From JAEYZS01 sp964469265 (GTDB lineage: Bacteria; Bdellovibrionota; Bdellovibrionia; Bdellovibrionales; JAEYZS01), in the NCBI GenBank assembly GCA_964469265.1, contig CAYXYF010000004.1, positions 36,220-100,219 of the forward strand: a stretch of DNA of 64,000 nucleotides. The letters run 5' to 3'. A model generated the notes under the pieces. It had not been told where the DNA came from. It did no database searches and saw only the letters and a program-made list of their open reading frames with translations. Within the stretch, counting starts at the first letter, position 1, and each line of letters begins with the position of its first letter. Positions 50,351 through 58,840 of this stretch are shown one piece after another. A program made the position numbers and the translations under genes.

Positions 50351-51223
50351 ATGACCATAGAATATCTTATTGGAATTGCTATTCTGCTACAGGCTTCATC
50401 GGGCTTTGCGGCTTCTTTAACGGGTACGGTGACTACAAGTGATGGATTGCTGTTTAACCTTAAACTAACGGCGCCAGAGCTCCAAGCCGAATACGCCATT
50501 AAAGGCGATTACTTTAATACCGTAAAATTCTTTGAGCAAATCCAAGATTATGGATCCATCAGAGTTACTCGCACCATAAACAAAGAAACTCATGAGCTAA
50601 AAAATAGTTTGCGAATATATGATCCAAAATATAGAGAATTTAAATTGCTTAACGCCTACAACGGCGGTGCGATGACAAATAAGTCCGTTGCAGGAAAGTT
50701 GGCGGACTTAAATTTTTCAGGCGCTTATCAAGTATTTAAAGATCAGGCTTATAATGCAACTTTACTACTTGGTCTTTGGGTAGATGGCGTGCGATCCAGC
50801 GGGACATTAACGAAGATAACTGACGGCTATGTGCTGATATCAGAAAGAGGTCGTTTCGGTGATTTTAAAATCACTCCTACGACTAAACAAAAAACCATTG
50901 TCCAAGAAACAGGTGGCAGCTCCCAACTTGTTCGTAAAAACATAGCTAAAGCGGTAACTCGTGTAGAGCAAAAAAATATTTTGAGTTTTAACTTCGATCA
51001 GCTTCTTGTTGAAGGAAAGATGATCTGCAAATCGTTGCAGACCGAGAACTCTTTATTTAAAAGAGCTACCCCAATAAGAGTGAGCGAACTGGAAAACTGT
51101 GCACTTGATCTTGAAATCAGCCCAAAGGATTCGTCTTCAAGAATCACAGACAAAGAAATCCGAGGCCTTCTGGCTTATCTTCAGTTCTTTATTCCGTCCC
51201 TTATTCCTGATTACCAACAATAA
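50351..51223 (+). CDS. Secreted protein, unknown
   Basis: 290 residues from ATG 50351, preceded by GAGG; a GTG at 50333 is also in frame. Signal peptide MTIEYLIGIAILLQASSGFA. The mature protein is strand-rich (LTGTVTTSDGLLFNLKLTAP, GSIRVTRTINKETHELKNSL), with two Cys (KMICKS, LENCALD), consistent with a periplasmic beta domain. No family recognised. A 227-base gap follows, before the ECF sigma gene. Confidence 0.75.
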   Translation: MTIEYLIGIAILLQASSGFAASLTGTVTTSDGLLFNLKLTAPELQAEYAIKGDYFNTVKFFEQIQDYGSIRVTRTINKETHELKNSLRIYDPKYREFKLLNAYNGGAMTNKSVAGKLADLNFSGAYQVFKDQAYNATLLLGLWVDGVRSSGTLTKITDGYVLISERGRFGDFKITPTTKQKTIVQETGGSSQLVRKNIAKAVTRVEQKNILSFNFDQLLVEGKMICKSLQTENSLFKRATPIRVSELENCALDLEISPKDSSSRITDKEIRGLLAYLQFFIPSLIPDYQQ

Positions 51224-51450
51224 ATATCGCCGCGGGGGACGGAGCGGCTTGATGAAATGATTTTATAAGTCTCATAAGAGGTTATTAAAGCATTGATATT
51301 ACGTGCTTTTTGCCTAATCTGTAAAAAATCGTCAGGACTATTAAAAAAATATTTTTTTTATTAACCTAAGTCTGGGTCAAAGGCGTCCTATCACCGGCAG
51401 GCACATTGCCTTAGGAGCCTTAACTGGAACGTTAAAAGAGGGGGGAATCA
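51224..51450 (+). other. 227-base leader/promoter region of the ECF sigma operon
   Basis: No coding frame seen. It holds an AT-rich block with long A and T runs (about 51338-51362), then CCTAAG (51365-51370) complementary to CTTAGG further on, and between them an AGGCA-CAT-TGCCT mini-hairpin. These could fold into a structured 5' leader or be separate operators. It does not match the c-di-GMP, glycine or other riboswitches I know. GAGGGGGG just before ATG 51451 serves as ribosome site. Confidence 0.35.
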
Positions 51451-52065
51451 ATGGATATATCAGATGGGGTGCTAGTTGAAAGTGCCAAATCTGGGGATAG
51501 TAAAGCGTTTTCCAGCTTAGTTATAAAACATCAAAAGAGTCTTCTTAGATTATGTATGCGGTTTACTTGTTCTCAAGATTTAGCAGAAGATATCGTGCAA
51601 GATACTTTTGTAAAGGCATTTAGAAGGCTATCGACTTTTGAGGGGCGGTCCTCTTTTAAGAGTTGGTTATTTACGATAGCAATAAATACGGCAAAAAATA
51701 AACTACGGTCAGCAAAGGAGACCACAAGCATCGATAACATTCAGATATCGGTGGGAAGCATGTCACTTGACCGATTAGAAGGGCAACACGTCAGAGACTT
51801 AATAAAAGATTTTGTCGATGCCCTTCCTGAAAAACAAAAGTTAGCGCTCACACTGCGTGTGTACGATGACTTAAGTTTTAAGGAAATTGCAGAGATCATG
51901 GAGTGCCCATATGACACTGCAAAGGCAAACTACAGACATGGGCTAATGAGTATTAAGAAAAACATTGAGAAAAGAAATCTCACTGAACAAATTAAAGAAG
52001 AAACTAACAGCGCTGAGTTCGAGGCTGTGTACGGCATGGCTCAGTTAAGAGGAGTAGAAATATGA
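51451..52065 (+). CDS. ECF-type RNA polymerase sigma factor
   Basis: 204 residues. Sigma region 2 (about residues 20-85): FSSLVIKHQKSLLRLCMRF, DLAEDIVQDTFVKAFRRLST and FKSWLFTIAINTAKNKLR. Region 4 (about 130-180): LPEKQKLALTLRVYDDLSFK and EIAEIMECPYDTAKANYRHG. No region 1 or 3, typical of ECF sigma factors. A 25-residue tail follows. It overlaps the next gene by four bases, the usual arrangement for sigma and anti-sigma. Confidence 0.93.
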   Translation: MDISDGVLVESAKSGDSKAFSSLVIKHQKSLLRLCMRFTCSQDLAEDIVQDTFVKAFRRLSTFEGRSSFKSWLFTIAINTAKNKLRSAKETTSIDNIQISVGSMSLDRLEGQHVRDLIKDFVDALPEKQKLALTLRVYDDLSFKEIAEIMECPYDTAKANYRHGLMSIKKNIEKRNLTEQIKEETNSAEFEAVYGMAQLRGVEI

Positions 52066-52310
52066 ATACTAAATTAGAAGAATACTTACTAGATTTTGTT
52101 GAAAACGAACTTTCCGCCAATGAGGCAGAAGGTGTAGCCAGAGAAGTCGCCGCCTCGGCGACGCTCAGGGCAGAGGTGGCCGCCTTAGAAGCCGTAAGAG
52201 CTGAAATAAAGAACACTCAAGACCACCGAATAATCGAAAACACAGACTTAAGTCGATTACATGATCGAATTATGCTCCAGATTGAGAATGCGACACGCGA
52301 TATACCGTAA
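52062..52310 (+). CDS. Putative small soluble anti-sigma factor
   Basis: 82 residues, ATGA-overlapping the ECF sigma gene. N-terminus LEEYLLDFVENELSANEAEG resembles the start of zinc-finger anti-sigma domains (the E-x3-L-Y-x-x-G-E-L-x-x-E part), but the Cys and His residues are absent. There is no membrane segment. The Ala/Glu-rich stretch is helical. It may bind and inhibit the sigma factor; position is the main evidence. Confidence 0.6.
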   Translation: MNTKLEEYLLDFVENELSANEAEGVAREVAASATLRAEVAALEAVRAEIKNTQDHRIIENTDLSRLHDRIMLQIENATRDIP

Positions 52311-52370
52311 GAAGTCCGCCAAAAATTAAATTTCATACTCAATTAAACAACCAATATCCCGATAACTAAG

Positions 52371-52403
52371 ACGAAGGTTCAGCAAGACCTTCGTTTTGTT
52401 TTT
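52371..52403 (+). terminator. Intrinsic terminator of the ECF sigma operon
   Basis: Perfect 8-base arms ACGAAGGT (52371-52378) and ACCTTCGT (52387-52394) around an 8-base loop, followed by TTTGTTTTT. It lies about 60 bases after the putative anti-sigma gene stop. Confidence 0.85.
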
Positions 52404-52474
52404 CTGGCATTTGATCTCGTTAATAACCGAAGGGTGAACTGATGAAGTCAAAGTTTAGAGAGAGGGAGGATTAC

Positions 52475-52705
52475 ATGTTTAAGTTTTTCGCAGCGTTAAT
52501 CGTTATGGGAGCGGTGTCAGTGGCTTGCGCATCGGAGTCAAAACTGTCCATTGAGATTCCAAAAAATCCAGAAGAGGATAAAAGAGGAGTAGCTCAAGTC
52601 CAAGAGGTAGAGCGCCCAGAATCTTTAAAATACGAAAGTGAGGCTGCCAAGGATCACCGAGAGTATCAAAACTTCATCAACAGACACTATAATCGATTCC
52701 GTTAA
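52475..52705 (+). CDS. Small secreted protein, unknown
   Basis: 76 residues from ATG 52475, chosen for the strong GGGAGGA ribosome site; the frame begins at 52442. Signal peptide MFKFFAALIVMGAVSVACA, ending in A-C-A with a Cys, though the surrounding residues are not a good lipobox. Mature region is very polar and charged (PKNPEEDKRGVAQVQEVERP). Its stop overlaps by four bases the convergent aminopeptidase-like gene. No family recognised. Confidence 0.65.
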   Translation: MFKFFAALIVMGAVSVACASESKLSIEIPKNPEEDKRGVAQVQEVERPESLKYESEAAKDHREYQNFINRHYNRFR

Positions 52706-53724
52706 TCTTTAGTGAGCATCAAAAGATCTTTGTTTGGATCTTTTGAGCTCTCAAGCGTTTTCATTTCTTGCACGAAAGACTTTAAACTTTCATGCCTCGC
52801 ATAGACCTTCTCAAATTTTGAAAGATCATTAACGTAGGTTTTAAACCCTAACAGAATTGCATTGTTAAGATCCATCTTTCCAAAGAATTCATAACTCTTC
52901 GTTTTGAATTTCAGCTTTTGAAATCGCTCTTGAATTGCTAAGAGCCTCTCTTCTTTTTCTTTTGCGCCTACTTTCCCTTTGCGTTCCTTATACCATTGTT
53001 CCAAAGATTTAACTTCGGCGGAAATAAACTCAGAGAAAATGTCTTCATCGTCGTTCTTCATTTTGATTCGTTTTAACTTTTCAGAGTTTACGCCCTCGGT
53101 TTTTGTATAGAAAAGCTCGGTTCCCTTATTTCCTATGAATGTCGCAAGCTGCTCATTAAAGTCAGCAGAACTTTTGATATAAAGCGTGGTGTGAACGGTC
53201 TCGTGAATAATTAAATTAACAAGATCGTCTTTTTCATAGCTCAACATAGAGGAGAGAACGGGATCTCGGAACCAACCTAGGGTGCTGTACGCTCGAACTC
53301 CTCTTGTAAATGTGTCAAAGCCTTCGCTTGAAAATTTTAGTGCCTCCTTTTTTGCATCCTCAGGAGAGAAGAATCCTTTATATGGAACTTTTCCCACGAT
53401 AGGGAAACTCCAATAGCGGTACTTTAGCTCATAGGGGTACGCCACATGGACGATATAGGAAACAAACGGACGATCGAGTTTGACAAACGTCGTATAGTTA
53501 GAAGACTTCTCTAAGCCTAATTCACCTTCTGCAAAGGCCTTTGCTTTTTGTACGAGTTTTAATTTTTCTTTTTCTTCTGGGTTTAATTCTTCTGATTCTT
53601 GAATGAACTTCTCAATGGGTTGCTGGCGCTTAATAAGTAAAGCTTGGTGATAACCTGACTTCAGTAAGTAGTTAATCTGACATCCAGATAATAATACGAG
53701 CAGGATGGAGTAGAGAAGGTTCAT
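52702..53724 (-). CDS. Predicted lipoprotein aminopeptidase (PF10023/COG4324)
   Basis: 340 residues. Lipobox VLLSGC (Cys15). The zinc-binding HETVH motif (His174, His178) lies in VNLIIHETVHTTLYIKSSAD, followed by NEQLATFIGNKG with the third ligand, and upstream the family segment RGVRAYSTLGWFRDPVLSSM. This matches the predicted aminopeptidase family. It would act at the periplasmic face, perhaps in peptide use. Confidence 0.85.
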   Translation of the reverse strand: MNLLYSILLVLLSGCQINYLLKSGYHQALLIKRQQPIEKFIQESEELNPEEKEKLKLVQKAKAFAEGELGLEKSSNYTTFVKLDRPFVSYIVHVAYPYELKYRYWSFPIVGKVPYKGFFSPEDAKKEALKFSSEGFDTFTRGVRAYSTLGWFRDPVLSSMLSYEKDDLVNLIIHETVHTTLYIKSSADFNEQLATFIGNKGTELFYTKTEGVNSEKLKRIKMKNDDEDIFSEFISAEVKSLEQWYKERKGKVGAKEKEERLLAIQERFQKLKFKTKSYEFFGKMDLNNAILLGFKTYVNDLSKFEKVYARHESLKSFVQEMKTLESSKDPNKDLLMLTKD

Positions 53725-53843
53725 GTTGTTTATATTAGCTTTGAATTTAGTAAAATGCAGTTGGCATCTTTTTCCTCAGCGTTTCGTCTAGGTCATTGGG
53801 CTTTCTAGCTTCGAGATTCGGAAGGATTTGATATGATTGAACT

Positions 53844-54389
53844 ATGAAAAGCGCGCTACTGTTTCTTACATTCTTTGCTATGTCACTGCCATCTTTTGCG
53901 GGATACTTTGAGATCGGTGCGTCTGGGAGTTATCGTAAAACTTCCTACGATCAAAATAACTATTCCGTTTATCGCAGCGGGACAGGCTCTATTGCTTATT
54001 ACTTTTGGGAAATGTCGGCTCTTGAATTAAATTACACAAAAGCTCGATCTGATGAAATCAAAGCTGAATATCAAGCACGGTCCTATGTAACATTTTATGG
54101 TGCGGATTTGATTTTTAGCATGGCTTCAAGAAAATCGCTTTTTCAACCGTACATCAAGGTGGGTGCTGCATATCAAGACAAAAAGTCTTCTTATAAGCAA
54201 GCTGGTAGTAGTGTCGTTCACTTTCCGCAAGTGAAGGGGTGGGCTCCATCTGGAGGAGTGGGTTTTAAATTTATAATTGGTAAACACATTGCAATTAAAG
54301 CTGGAGTAGACGCTTGGTCTTCTCCTTTAAGTCAAGACAAGGTCACATACGACTACGCTGGACGACTTGGCCTATCACTGCTGTTCTGA
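53844..54389 (+). CDS. Outer membrane beta-barrel protein, 8-strand type
   Basis: 181 residues. Signal peptide MKSALLFLTFFAMSLPSFA then GYFEIGASGSYRKTSY. Alternating aromatic/polar strands (SALELNYTKARSD, YVTFYGADLIFSM, FQPYIKVGAAYQDKK, GGVGFKFIIG, RLGLSLLF) and a terminal Phe mark an outer-membrane barrel of the OmpW/OmpX-like size. Role unknown. Divergent from the aminopeptidase-like gene, with 119 bases between. Confidence 0.8.
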   Translation: MKSALLFLTFFAMSLPSFAGYFEIGASGSYRKTSYDQNNYSVYRSGTGSIAYYFWEMSALELNYTKARSDEIKAEYQARSYVTFYGADLIFSMASRKSLFQPYIKVGAAYQDKKSSYKQAGSSVVHFPQVKGWAPSGGVGFKFIIGKHIAIKAGVDAWSSPLSQDKVTYDYAGRLGLSLLF

Positions 54390-54426
54390 TATACTTCTTT
54401 TGTTTCAAAGCTTAAATCATACTGTT

Positions 54427-54448
54427 TCTAATCTTTTTTCAGATTAGA
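54427..54448 (+). repeat. Inverted repeat in the elbB leader
   Basis: TCTAATC (54427-54433) and GATTAGA (54442-54448), perfect 7-base arms with an 8-base T-rich loop, ending about 14 bases before the AGGAGGT ribosome site of elbB. Might be a leader hairpin or operator; after the second arm no T-run follows, so not a terminator. Confidence 0.45.
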
Positions 54449-54471
54449 GATATTAGAAATCAGGAGGTAAT

Positions 54472-55128
54472 ATGAGTAAAAAGGTCGCAGTGATTTTATC
54501 AGGATGCGGACACATGGATGGAACAGAGATCACCGAAGCTGTTTCATGTTTAATCAGCTTAGCTCAGTACAACTTACAATACGAATGTTTTGCTCCGTCT
54601 GTTGAGTTCAGTGAAGTTGATCACCTTACTAAAGAAGAAACGGGTAAAAAACGAAACGTGCTCAGCGAGTCTGGGCGTATCGCAAGAGGAAAAATTAAAC
54701 CTTTGTCAGACCTCAATGTGCAAGACTTTGATGGTTTAGTTATGCCAGGGGGTTACGGTGCTGCAAAAAATCTTTCCACGTTTGCTACACAAGGCTCTGA
54801 AGGCTCCGTTCAAGAGAACGTCGCATCTGCGATTGCAAAATTTCATGAGTCTTCAAAGCCTATAATGGCAGTGTGTATCGCTCCTGCCGTTATAGCTCTT
54901 GCTTTAGGTAAAAAGGGCGTCAATGTAACAATTGGAAATGACGAAGGCACCTCACAAGAAATTAAAAAAACAGGTGCCGAGCACACTAACTGTGAAGCTG
55001 TAGATTTTATCGTGGACAGAGAAAACAAAGTCATCTCAACTCCAGCGTACATGTATGACAGCGCAACTCCATATCATGTCTTCACAGGAATCCAAAAGGC
55101 AGTCCAAAAACTCAGCGAATTGGTTTAA
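54472..55128 (+). CDS. elbB: Glyoxalase-like DJ-1/PfpI protein ElbB
   Basis: 218 residues. KVAVILSGCGHMDGTEITEA, the family start, is followed by DGLVMPGGYGAAKNLSTFA and IMAVCIAPAVIALAL with the nucleophilic Cys in A-V-C-I-A-P, and TPAYMYDSATPYHVFTGIQ. ElbB has glyoxalase III activity in E. coli. Strong ribosome site AGGAGGT. Stand-alone gene. Confidence 0.93.
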   Translation: MSKKVAVILSGCGHMDGTEITEAVSCLISLAQYNLQYECFAPSVEFSEVDHLTKEETGKKRNVLSESGRIARGKIKPLSDLNVQDFDGLVMPGGYGAAKNLSTFATQGSEGSVQENVASAIAKFHESSKPIMAVCIAPAVIALALGKKGVNVTIGNDEGTSQEIKKTGAEHTNCEAVDFIVDRENKVISTPAYMYDSATPYHVFTGIQKAVQKLSELV

Positions 55129-55138
55129 AAAATTAAGT

Positions 55139-55158
55139 GGCTATTTTTAAGAATAGCC
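55139..55158. terminator. Hairpin between convergent elbB and TonB-like genes
   Basis: GGCTATT (55139-55145) and AATAGCC (55152-55158), perfect 7-base arms with a 6-base loop. It sits in the 47-base gap between convergent genes, so it may end transcription from either side, but no strong T-run follows. Confidence 0.45.
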
Positions 55159-55175
55159 GCAATCGTCTGAAGCCG

Positions 55176-55967
55176 TTAGTTGGCGAGGCGGGGACGTCGG
55201 GTGTGAACTGTGAATTCGCCCTGGATTCTGACCGTTTTATCTTTTCCGATCATTCCTGTTGGTGGGTTGAGATAAGGTGCTGCATTTTCAAGTGCGGCTT
55301 GAACGGCGTTGTCTAATTCAAATGAACCTGATGAGTTTACGATAATTATATCTCTAAAGTGTCCTTCGGAATCGAGGATCAGCTCGACTCTAGTTTTCCA
55401 TGCAAGCTTTTGTCTGAGCTTTTCACGCATGTGCGGAAATAATGCAATGTCATCGACGTTGTTTCCCCAGTTCCAGACAATCTTAGGAGTAATGCGATTA
55501 TAAAATGAAGCGTACGTTGAAAAATCAGAATTTAAAAAAGTCATCTCGCCGCGAGCAAGGTTTGGAACCTGAAAGTTCACAGACGATTGTCGTTCTTCTC
55601 GGGAAACTGCAGTGTTGGTTGTAGGAAAAAAGTTTGGTCCTGCGCCGTCGTTTGAGACTTCGGGGGCGGGCTGCTGTGCAACCTGTGCTCTTCTGTTTTG
55701 AAAAGTTCCTAGGTTTTCTGCAATAGTTTCTTTTTCAAACCGTTGTTGTTGCTCTGAGAAAAACCTTGAGGTGTTGTCAGGTTCAGAAGGCTCTTTTTTT
55801 GAGGCTTCCGATGGAACAAACGTTTTAGGGTTATCTTCAAAAACGACCTCAATGATATCTGCGCGCTCAAAGAGGTCCTCGGTTGCAAATAATGTGAGGG
55901 CGCCAGACACGGCCAAGTGAATGAAAACGCTTAAACCTAAAATGCGTATATCAAATTTGTAATCCAT
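55176..55967 (-). CDS. TonB-family C-terminal domain protein
   Basis: 263 residues. N-terminal membrane anchor (RILGLSVFIHLAVSGALTLF, with the SxxxH-like S-V-F-I-H of TonB anchors), a Glu/Pro/Gln-rich linker, and a TonB C-terminal domain (about 175-255: WKTRVELILDSEGHFRDIII, SSGSFELDNAVQAALENAAPY). TonB proteins energise outer-membrane receptors through ExbBD; those genes and a receptor are not in the window, so this may be a TonB-like periplasm-spanning protein of another role. Confidence 0.82.
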   Translation of the reverse strand: MDYKFDIRILGLSVFIHLAVSGALTLFATEDLFERADIIEVVFEDNPKTFVPSEASKKEPSEPDNTSRFFSEQQQRFEKETIAENLGTFQNRRAQVAQQPAPEVSNDGAGPNFFPTTNTAVSREERQSSVNFQVPNLARGEMTFLNSDFSTYASFYNRITPKIVWNWGNNVDDIALFPHMREKLRQKLAWKTRVELILDSEGHFRDIIIVNSSGSFELDNAVQAALENAAPYLNPPTGMIGKDKTVRIQGEFTVHTRRPRLAN

Positions 55968-56097
55968 CCTATTAACTCTTAGGTCTCCCTTTGAAACATA
56001 TCTGGACTGAAGTTTAGCTCAAGTTGAGACGGTTCTGGTCCGATAAGAGAGATATATCAGATTTCATCGGGGGATGAAAAGACTTTTGGGGGGATGA

Positions 56098-56646
56098 ATG
56101 TCTAAATCAAATGTTATTGATTTAAAGTCATATTTAAAGGGATCAGGTCGAAAAACAGGTAAATTATTAAAGATTTCTACGAATGCAGAGCCTGCTTCCG
56201 TGATTGATTTAGCTCAAAAGAAAGAAGAAATTCTATCTTTAGAAAGACGGGAAAAAAAGAGGACTATCCTTACAGAGTTTGTAGGTGCCTTTATTGTTAT
56301 ACCGAACTCAGGTTTAAGCCTTGGCGGCTTACATAAAGTCAGTCTTTATGACATTTCATCAAACGGTGTATCCTTTGATAGCGAAACAAAAATAGGCTCG
56401 TTACGCACGGGTGATGAAATCGCGATGCGAATCTATTTGTCACAAAAAAGTTACTTTCCATTTGTGGTTAAGATTGCTAATAGCAGATATATCCGCGACG
56501 AAGAAACATTCCGCTATGGTTGCGAGTTTGTAAAAACGACGGTGAATAAAGAGGCGCTTAGCCACTTCGTGAAGTTTATTGAGTCAGTTGCCATTGATAT
56601 GAAGATTGATACGGGCGACCTTCTGACGCATTCCTCGAAAAAATAA
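56098..56646 (+). CDS. PilZ-domain cyclic di-GMP-binding protein
   Basis: 182 residues. Residues 1-50 are polar. LERREKKRTI supplies the R-x-x-x-R motif and SLYDISSNGVSFDSETK the D-x-S-x-x-G motif that together bind cyclic di-GMP. FRYGCEFVKT is the typical final strand of PilZ. It is a candidate effector for the cyclases encoded at 43375 and 48343. A G-rich ribosome site precedes ATG. 77 bases before phoH. Confidence 0.85.
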   Translation: MSKSNVIDLKSYLKGSGRKTGKLLKISTNAEPASVIDLAQKKEEILSLERREKKRTILTEFVGAFIVIPNSGLSLGGLHKVSLYDISSNGVSFDSETKIGSLRTGDEIAMRIYLSQKSYFPFVVKIANSRYIRDEETFRYGCEFVKTTVNKEALSHFVKFIESVAIDMKIDTGDLLTHSSKK

Positions 56647-56683
56647 AGCGAATAAATGTTGAACTTTTCAGGGTTTCCATATC

Positions 56684-56710
56684 TCATAGAGTTGTAAATT
56701 GACTCTATGA
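56684..56710 (+). repeat. Perfect inverted repeat abutting the phoH ribosome site
   Basis: TCATAGAGT (56684-56692) and ACTCTATGA (56702-56710) are 9-base perfect arms with a 9-base loop. The GGAGG ribosome site starts two bases later, so folding or protein binding here could affect phoH translation or transcription. Confidence 0.5.
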
Positions 56711-56723
56711 TGGAGGCACCTTT

Positions 56724-58058
56724 TTGGCGAATAATCAGAAACTCCGAAGAATTGTTCTTGATACTAACGTTATTCTATTCGATGCACAGGCCATATTTAA
56801 ATTTAAAGGAGCGATCCTTCATATCCCGATGACCGTCATTGAAGAAATCGATACCTTTAAACGAGAGCTCGGGGAGAATGGAAGAAACGCCCGCCAGTTT
56901 AGCAGATTTATCGATGTCTTAAGAAATGAAGGCCCCCTTGCAAAAGGCGTAAAGCTTGAAAAAAGTGATGCCACCTTAATTGTTACAACAGATAATTACG
57001 TTGGCAACTTACCAAAAGATCTCAACCCCGAAAAAGCAGATTCAAGAATTTTAGGAACAGCTATCTACCTTAAGGAGCAATATCCTGGTGACGACATTGA
57101 GCTTGTTTCCAAAGATATTAACCTTAGAATTAAAGCCGATGTTTATGGCGTAATTGCTAAAGACTACGAACCTGATTCTGTCTCTGTGGATGAGCTTTAT
57201 GCAGGTTACACCGAAATCGAAGTTGAACCACACTTGATTGACGAGTTTTATTCGAACAAACTTTTACCCGAGGTGCCAGGCCACACATTCCTAGCAAATC
57301 AATATGTCATCATGAAGGATAAATCCAATCCCAATCATAGTGCCATCGCACGGTATAGCATGCAACAGCAAGGGTTGGTTCCGCTTATTCATTTAAATGA
57401 AAGCGTGTGGGGGATCTTCCCAAGAAACGTTGAACAAAGTTTTGCGTTAGATTGTCTTCTTAACGATGAGATTTTAATTGTGACCCTTGTCGGTAAGGCG
57501 GGAACTGGAAAAACGCTCATTGCCTTAGCCGCAGGTCTTGCAAAAACTCTTGATGAAGGCAAATACCGAAAACTTTTGGTGAGCCGTCCAATCTTCCCGA
57601 TGGGAAGAGATATTGGTTATTTGCCAGGGGACGTAGAGCAAAAGTTAAATCCTTGGATGCAGCCAATTTTTGATAACGTGGAATTTTTAATGGGTGCGGA
57701 TAGCTCTCATAAAAAAGCTGCGGGACGCGCGCAAGAGTTAATCAACCAAGGCATGTTGAATATTGAGCCCCTAACGTACATTCGTGGTAGATCCATTCCA
57801 AACCAATACTTGATTGTGGATGAGTCTCAAAACTTAACTCCTCATGAGATTAAGACCATCGTTACTCGCGCAGGTCAGGGAACAAAGATCATCCTAACAG
57901 GGGATTGCTTCCAGATTGATAACCCGTACGTAGACTCTGGCAATAGTGGTCTGACCCATGCGGTAGAACGCTTTAAAGGTCAGCCTATTGCTGCACACGT
58001 TACACTCAATAAAGGTGAGCGTTCAGAGTTAGCAGAGCTTGCAAGTAATCTTTTATAG
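56724..58058 (+). CDS. PIN-PhoH ATPase family protein
   Basis: 444 residues, two domains. Residues 5-150: PIN-type nuclease fold, RRIVLDTNVILFDAQAIF and the acidic residues of NLRIKADVYG. Residues 225-440: PhoH ATPase, Walker A GKAGTGKT (257-264), Walker B-like YLIVDESQNLTPHEIKTIVT, and ILTGDCFQIDNPYVD. PIN-PhoH proteins are thought to be RNA helicase/nucleases, with weak functional data in bacteria. Start is TTG 56724, nine bases after GGAGG; nearby ATGs are out of frame. Confidence 0.9.
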   Translation: MANNQKLRRIVLDTNVILFDAQAIFKFKGAILHIPMTVIEEIDTFKRELGENGRNARQFSRFIDVLRNEGPLAKGVKLEKSDATLIVTTDNYVGNLPKDLNPEKADSRILGTAIYLKEQYPGDDIELVSKDINLRIKADVYGVIAKDYEPDSVSVDELYAGYTEIEVEPHLIDEFYSNKLLPEVPGHTFLANQYVIMKDKSNPNHSAIARYSMQQQGLVPLIHLNESVWGIFPRNVEQSFALDCLLNDEILIVTLVGKAGTGKTLIALAAGLAKTLDEGKYRKLLVSRPIFPMGRDIGYLPGDVEQKLNPWMQPIFDNVEFLMGADSSHKKAAGRAQELINQGMLNIEPLTYIRGRSIPNQYLIVDESQNLTPHEIKTIVTRAGQGTKIILTGDCFQIDNPYVDSGNSGLTHAVERFKGQPIAAHVTLNKGERSELAELASNLL

Positions 58059-58059
58059 C

Positions 58060-58512
58060 TTATATAAAGACCTCAGCTGATACGTTGAACTTTTTCGCCA
58101 AAGCTTTTATTTGGCGTAAGTTCAGTTCGCGTTCTCCTTTTAAAACCTTTGATACGACCGATTGGCCCCCAAATATCTGAGCTAGGTCAGATTGCTTTAA
58201 CCCTTGAAGCTCCATAAGATAAGAAAGCATGTCTGTGCCACTTACAGGCGCATCTTTAAAACGCCGCCTTTCATAGTCACTAACTAAATCTGCTAAAGTT
58301 TTTAAGTAAAGGGATGCCCCTTCGTCTCTGATTGTCTCATTGTAAGTTATTATTTTCTCAATTATCATAAGAGCTAACTCATGCTCTTCTTTGGAAGCAA
58401 TGGGCTTAAGAGGAAAAAATTCGACAAGCTTAATATAGGTTGGGCCCACCTTAACTTTTTTTACCCTAGACTCTTCTTTTAAACTATCTATAAGCTTTTT
58501 TGCAATACCCAT
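58060..58512 (-). CDS. higA: HigA-type antitoxin (helix-turn-helix)
   Basis: 150 residues from ATG 58512, chosen over 58527 for the AAGGAATAGCT ribosome site. The first 90 residues form the N-terminal part of HigA-family antitoxins (COG5499). The C-terminal 60 are an XRE-type helix-turn-helix: MELQGLKQSDLAQIFGGQSV and VSKVLKGERELNLRQIKALA. It should neutralise HigB and repress at 58814-58864. Two bases follow the higB stop. Convergent with phoH, one-base gap. Confidence 0.88.
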   Translation of the reverse strand: MGIAKKLIDSLKEESRVKKVKVGPTYIKLVEFFPLKPIASKEEHELALMIIEKIITYNETIRDEGASLYLKTLADLVSDYERRRFKDAPVSGTDMLSYLMELQGLKQSDLAQIFGGQSVVSKVLKGERELNLRQIKALAKKFNVSAEVFI

Positions 58513-58514
58513 AG

Positions 58515-58805
58515 CTATTCCTTCCATTTGTTTTTATCGTACTCTTTATGAGTTAAAACGTGAGTAACGAGAATGATTTGTATGCCATATGATATCTTTG
58601 TTATGGTCCGAATCTTATTTCCACCAATATCAAAGACGACTTGGTGGCCGACAAAGTCAACGTTGGCTCCAAATACCTTTTTCAAGTCCTGGGGCCTATT
58701 AAAACTCGTTCCCTCCATAAGCTTGACCCATCTATCCAGAGCCTTTCGACCTAAAGAGTGTCTTTTTTTAAATTCATCAATGATGTTTTTACCTAAAAGC
58801 TGCAC
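58515..58805 (-). CDS. higB: HigB-type mRNA interferase toxin
   Basis: 96 residues. KNIIDEFKKRHSLGRKALDRWV, then SFNRPQDLKKVFGANVDFVG, VFDIGGNKIRTITKISYG and a C-terminal HVLTHKEYDKNKW fit the HigB (PF09907) family, RelE fold, with His and Lys near the end. It would cleave mRNA in translating ribosomes. Start GTG 58805, because the ATG at 58809 is out of frame and short. Upstream of higA, as is usual in this family. Confidence 0.88.
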   Translation of the reverse strand: MQLLGKNIIDEFKKRHSLGRKALDRWVKLMEGTSFNRPQDLKKVFGANVDFVGHQVVFDIGGNKIRTITKISYGIQIILVTHVLTHKEYDKNKWKE

Positions 58806-58811
58806 TCATTA

Positions 58812-58840
58812 AGTATAGCAAAATGCTATAATGACCGCAA
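58812..58840 (-). promoter_or_regulatory. higBA promoter
   Basis: Minus strand: TTGCGG (58840-58835), 17 bases, TATACT (58817-58812). Transcription would begin about 7 bases after the -10, at 58805, the first base of the GTG start codon, so the higB message may be leaderless. The first operator covers the -10 and part of the spacer. Confidence 0.65.

Noticed and set aside
50239..50499. Minus-strand frame ending in protein-like text (NMPTAVKQNFDLRDVEGL)
   Set aside because: Its upstream half is antisense to the signal-peptide gene at 50351 and it has no ribosome site. The last 30 residues look coding-like, so a gene remnant is possible but unsupported.
51365..51420. Possible cyclic di-GMP riboswitch upstream of the ECF sigma gene
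   Set aside because: The conserved GEMM core elements are absent.
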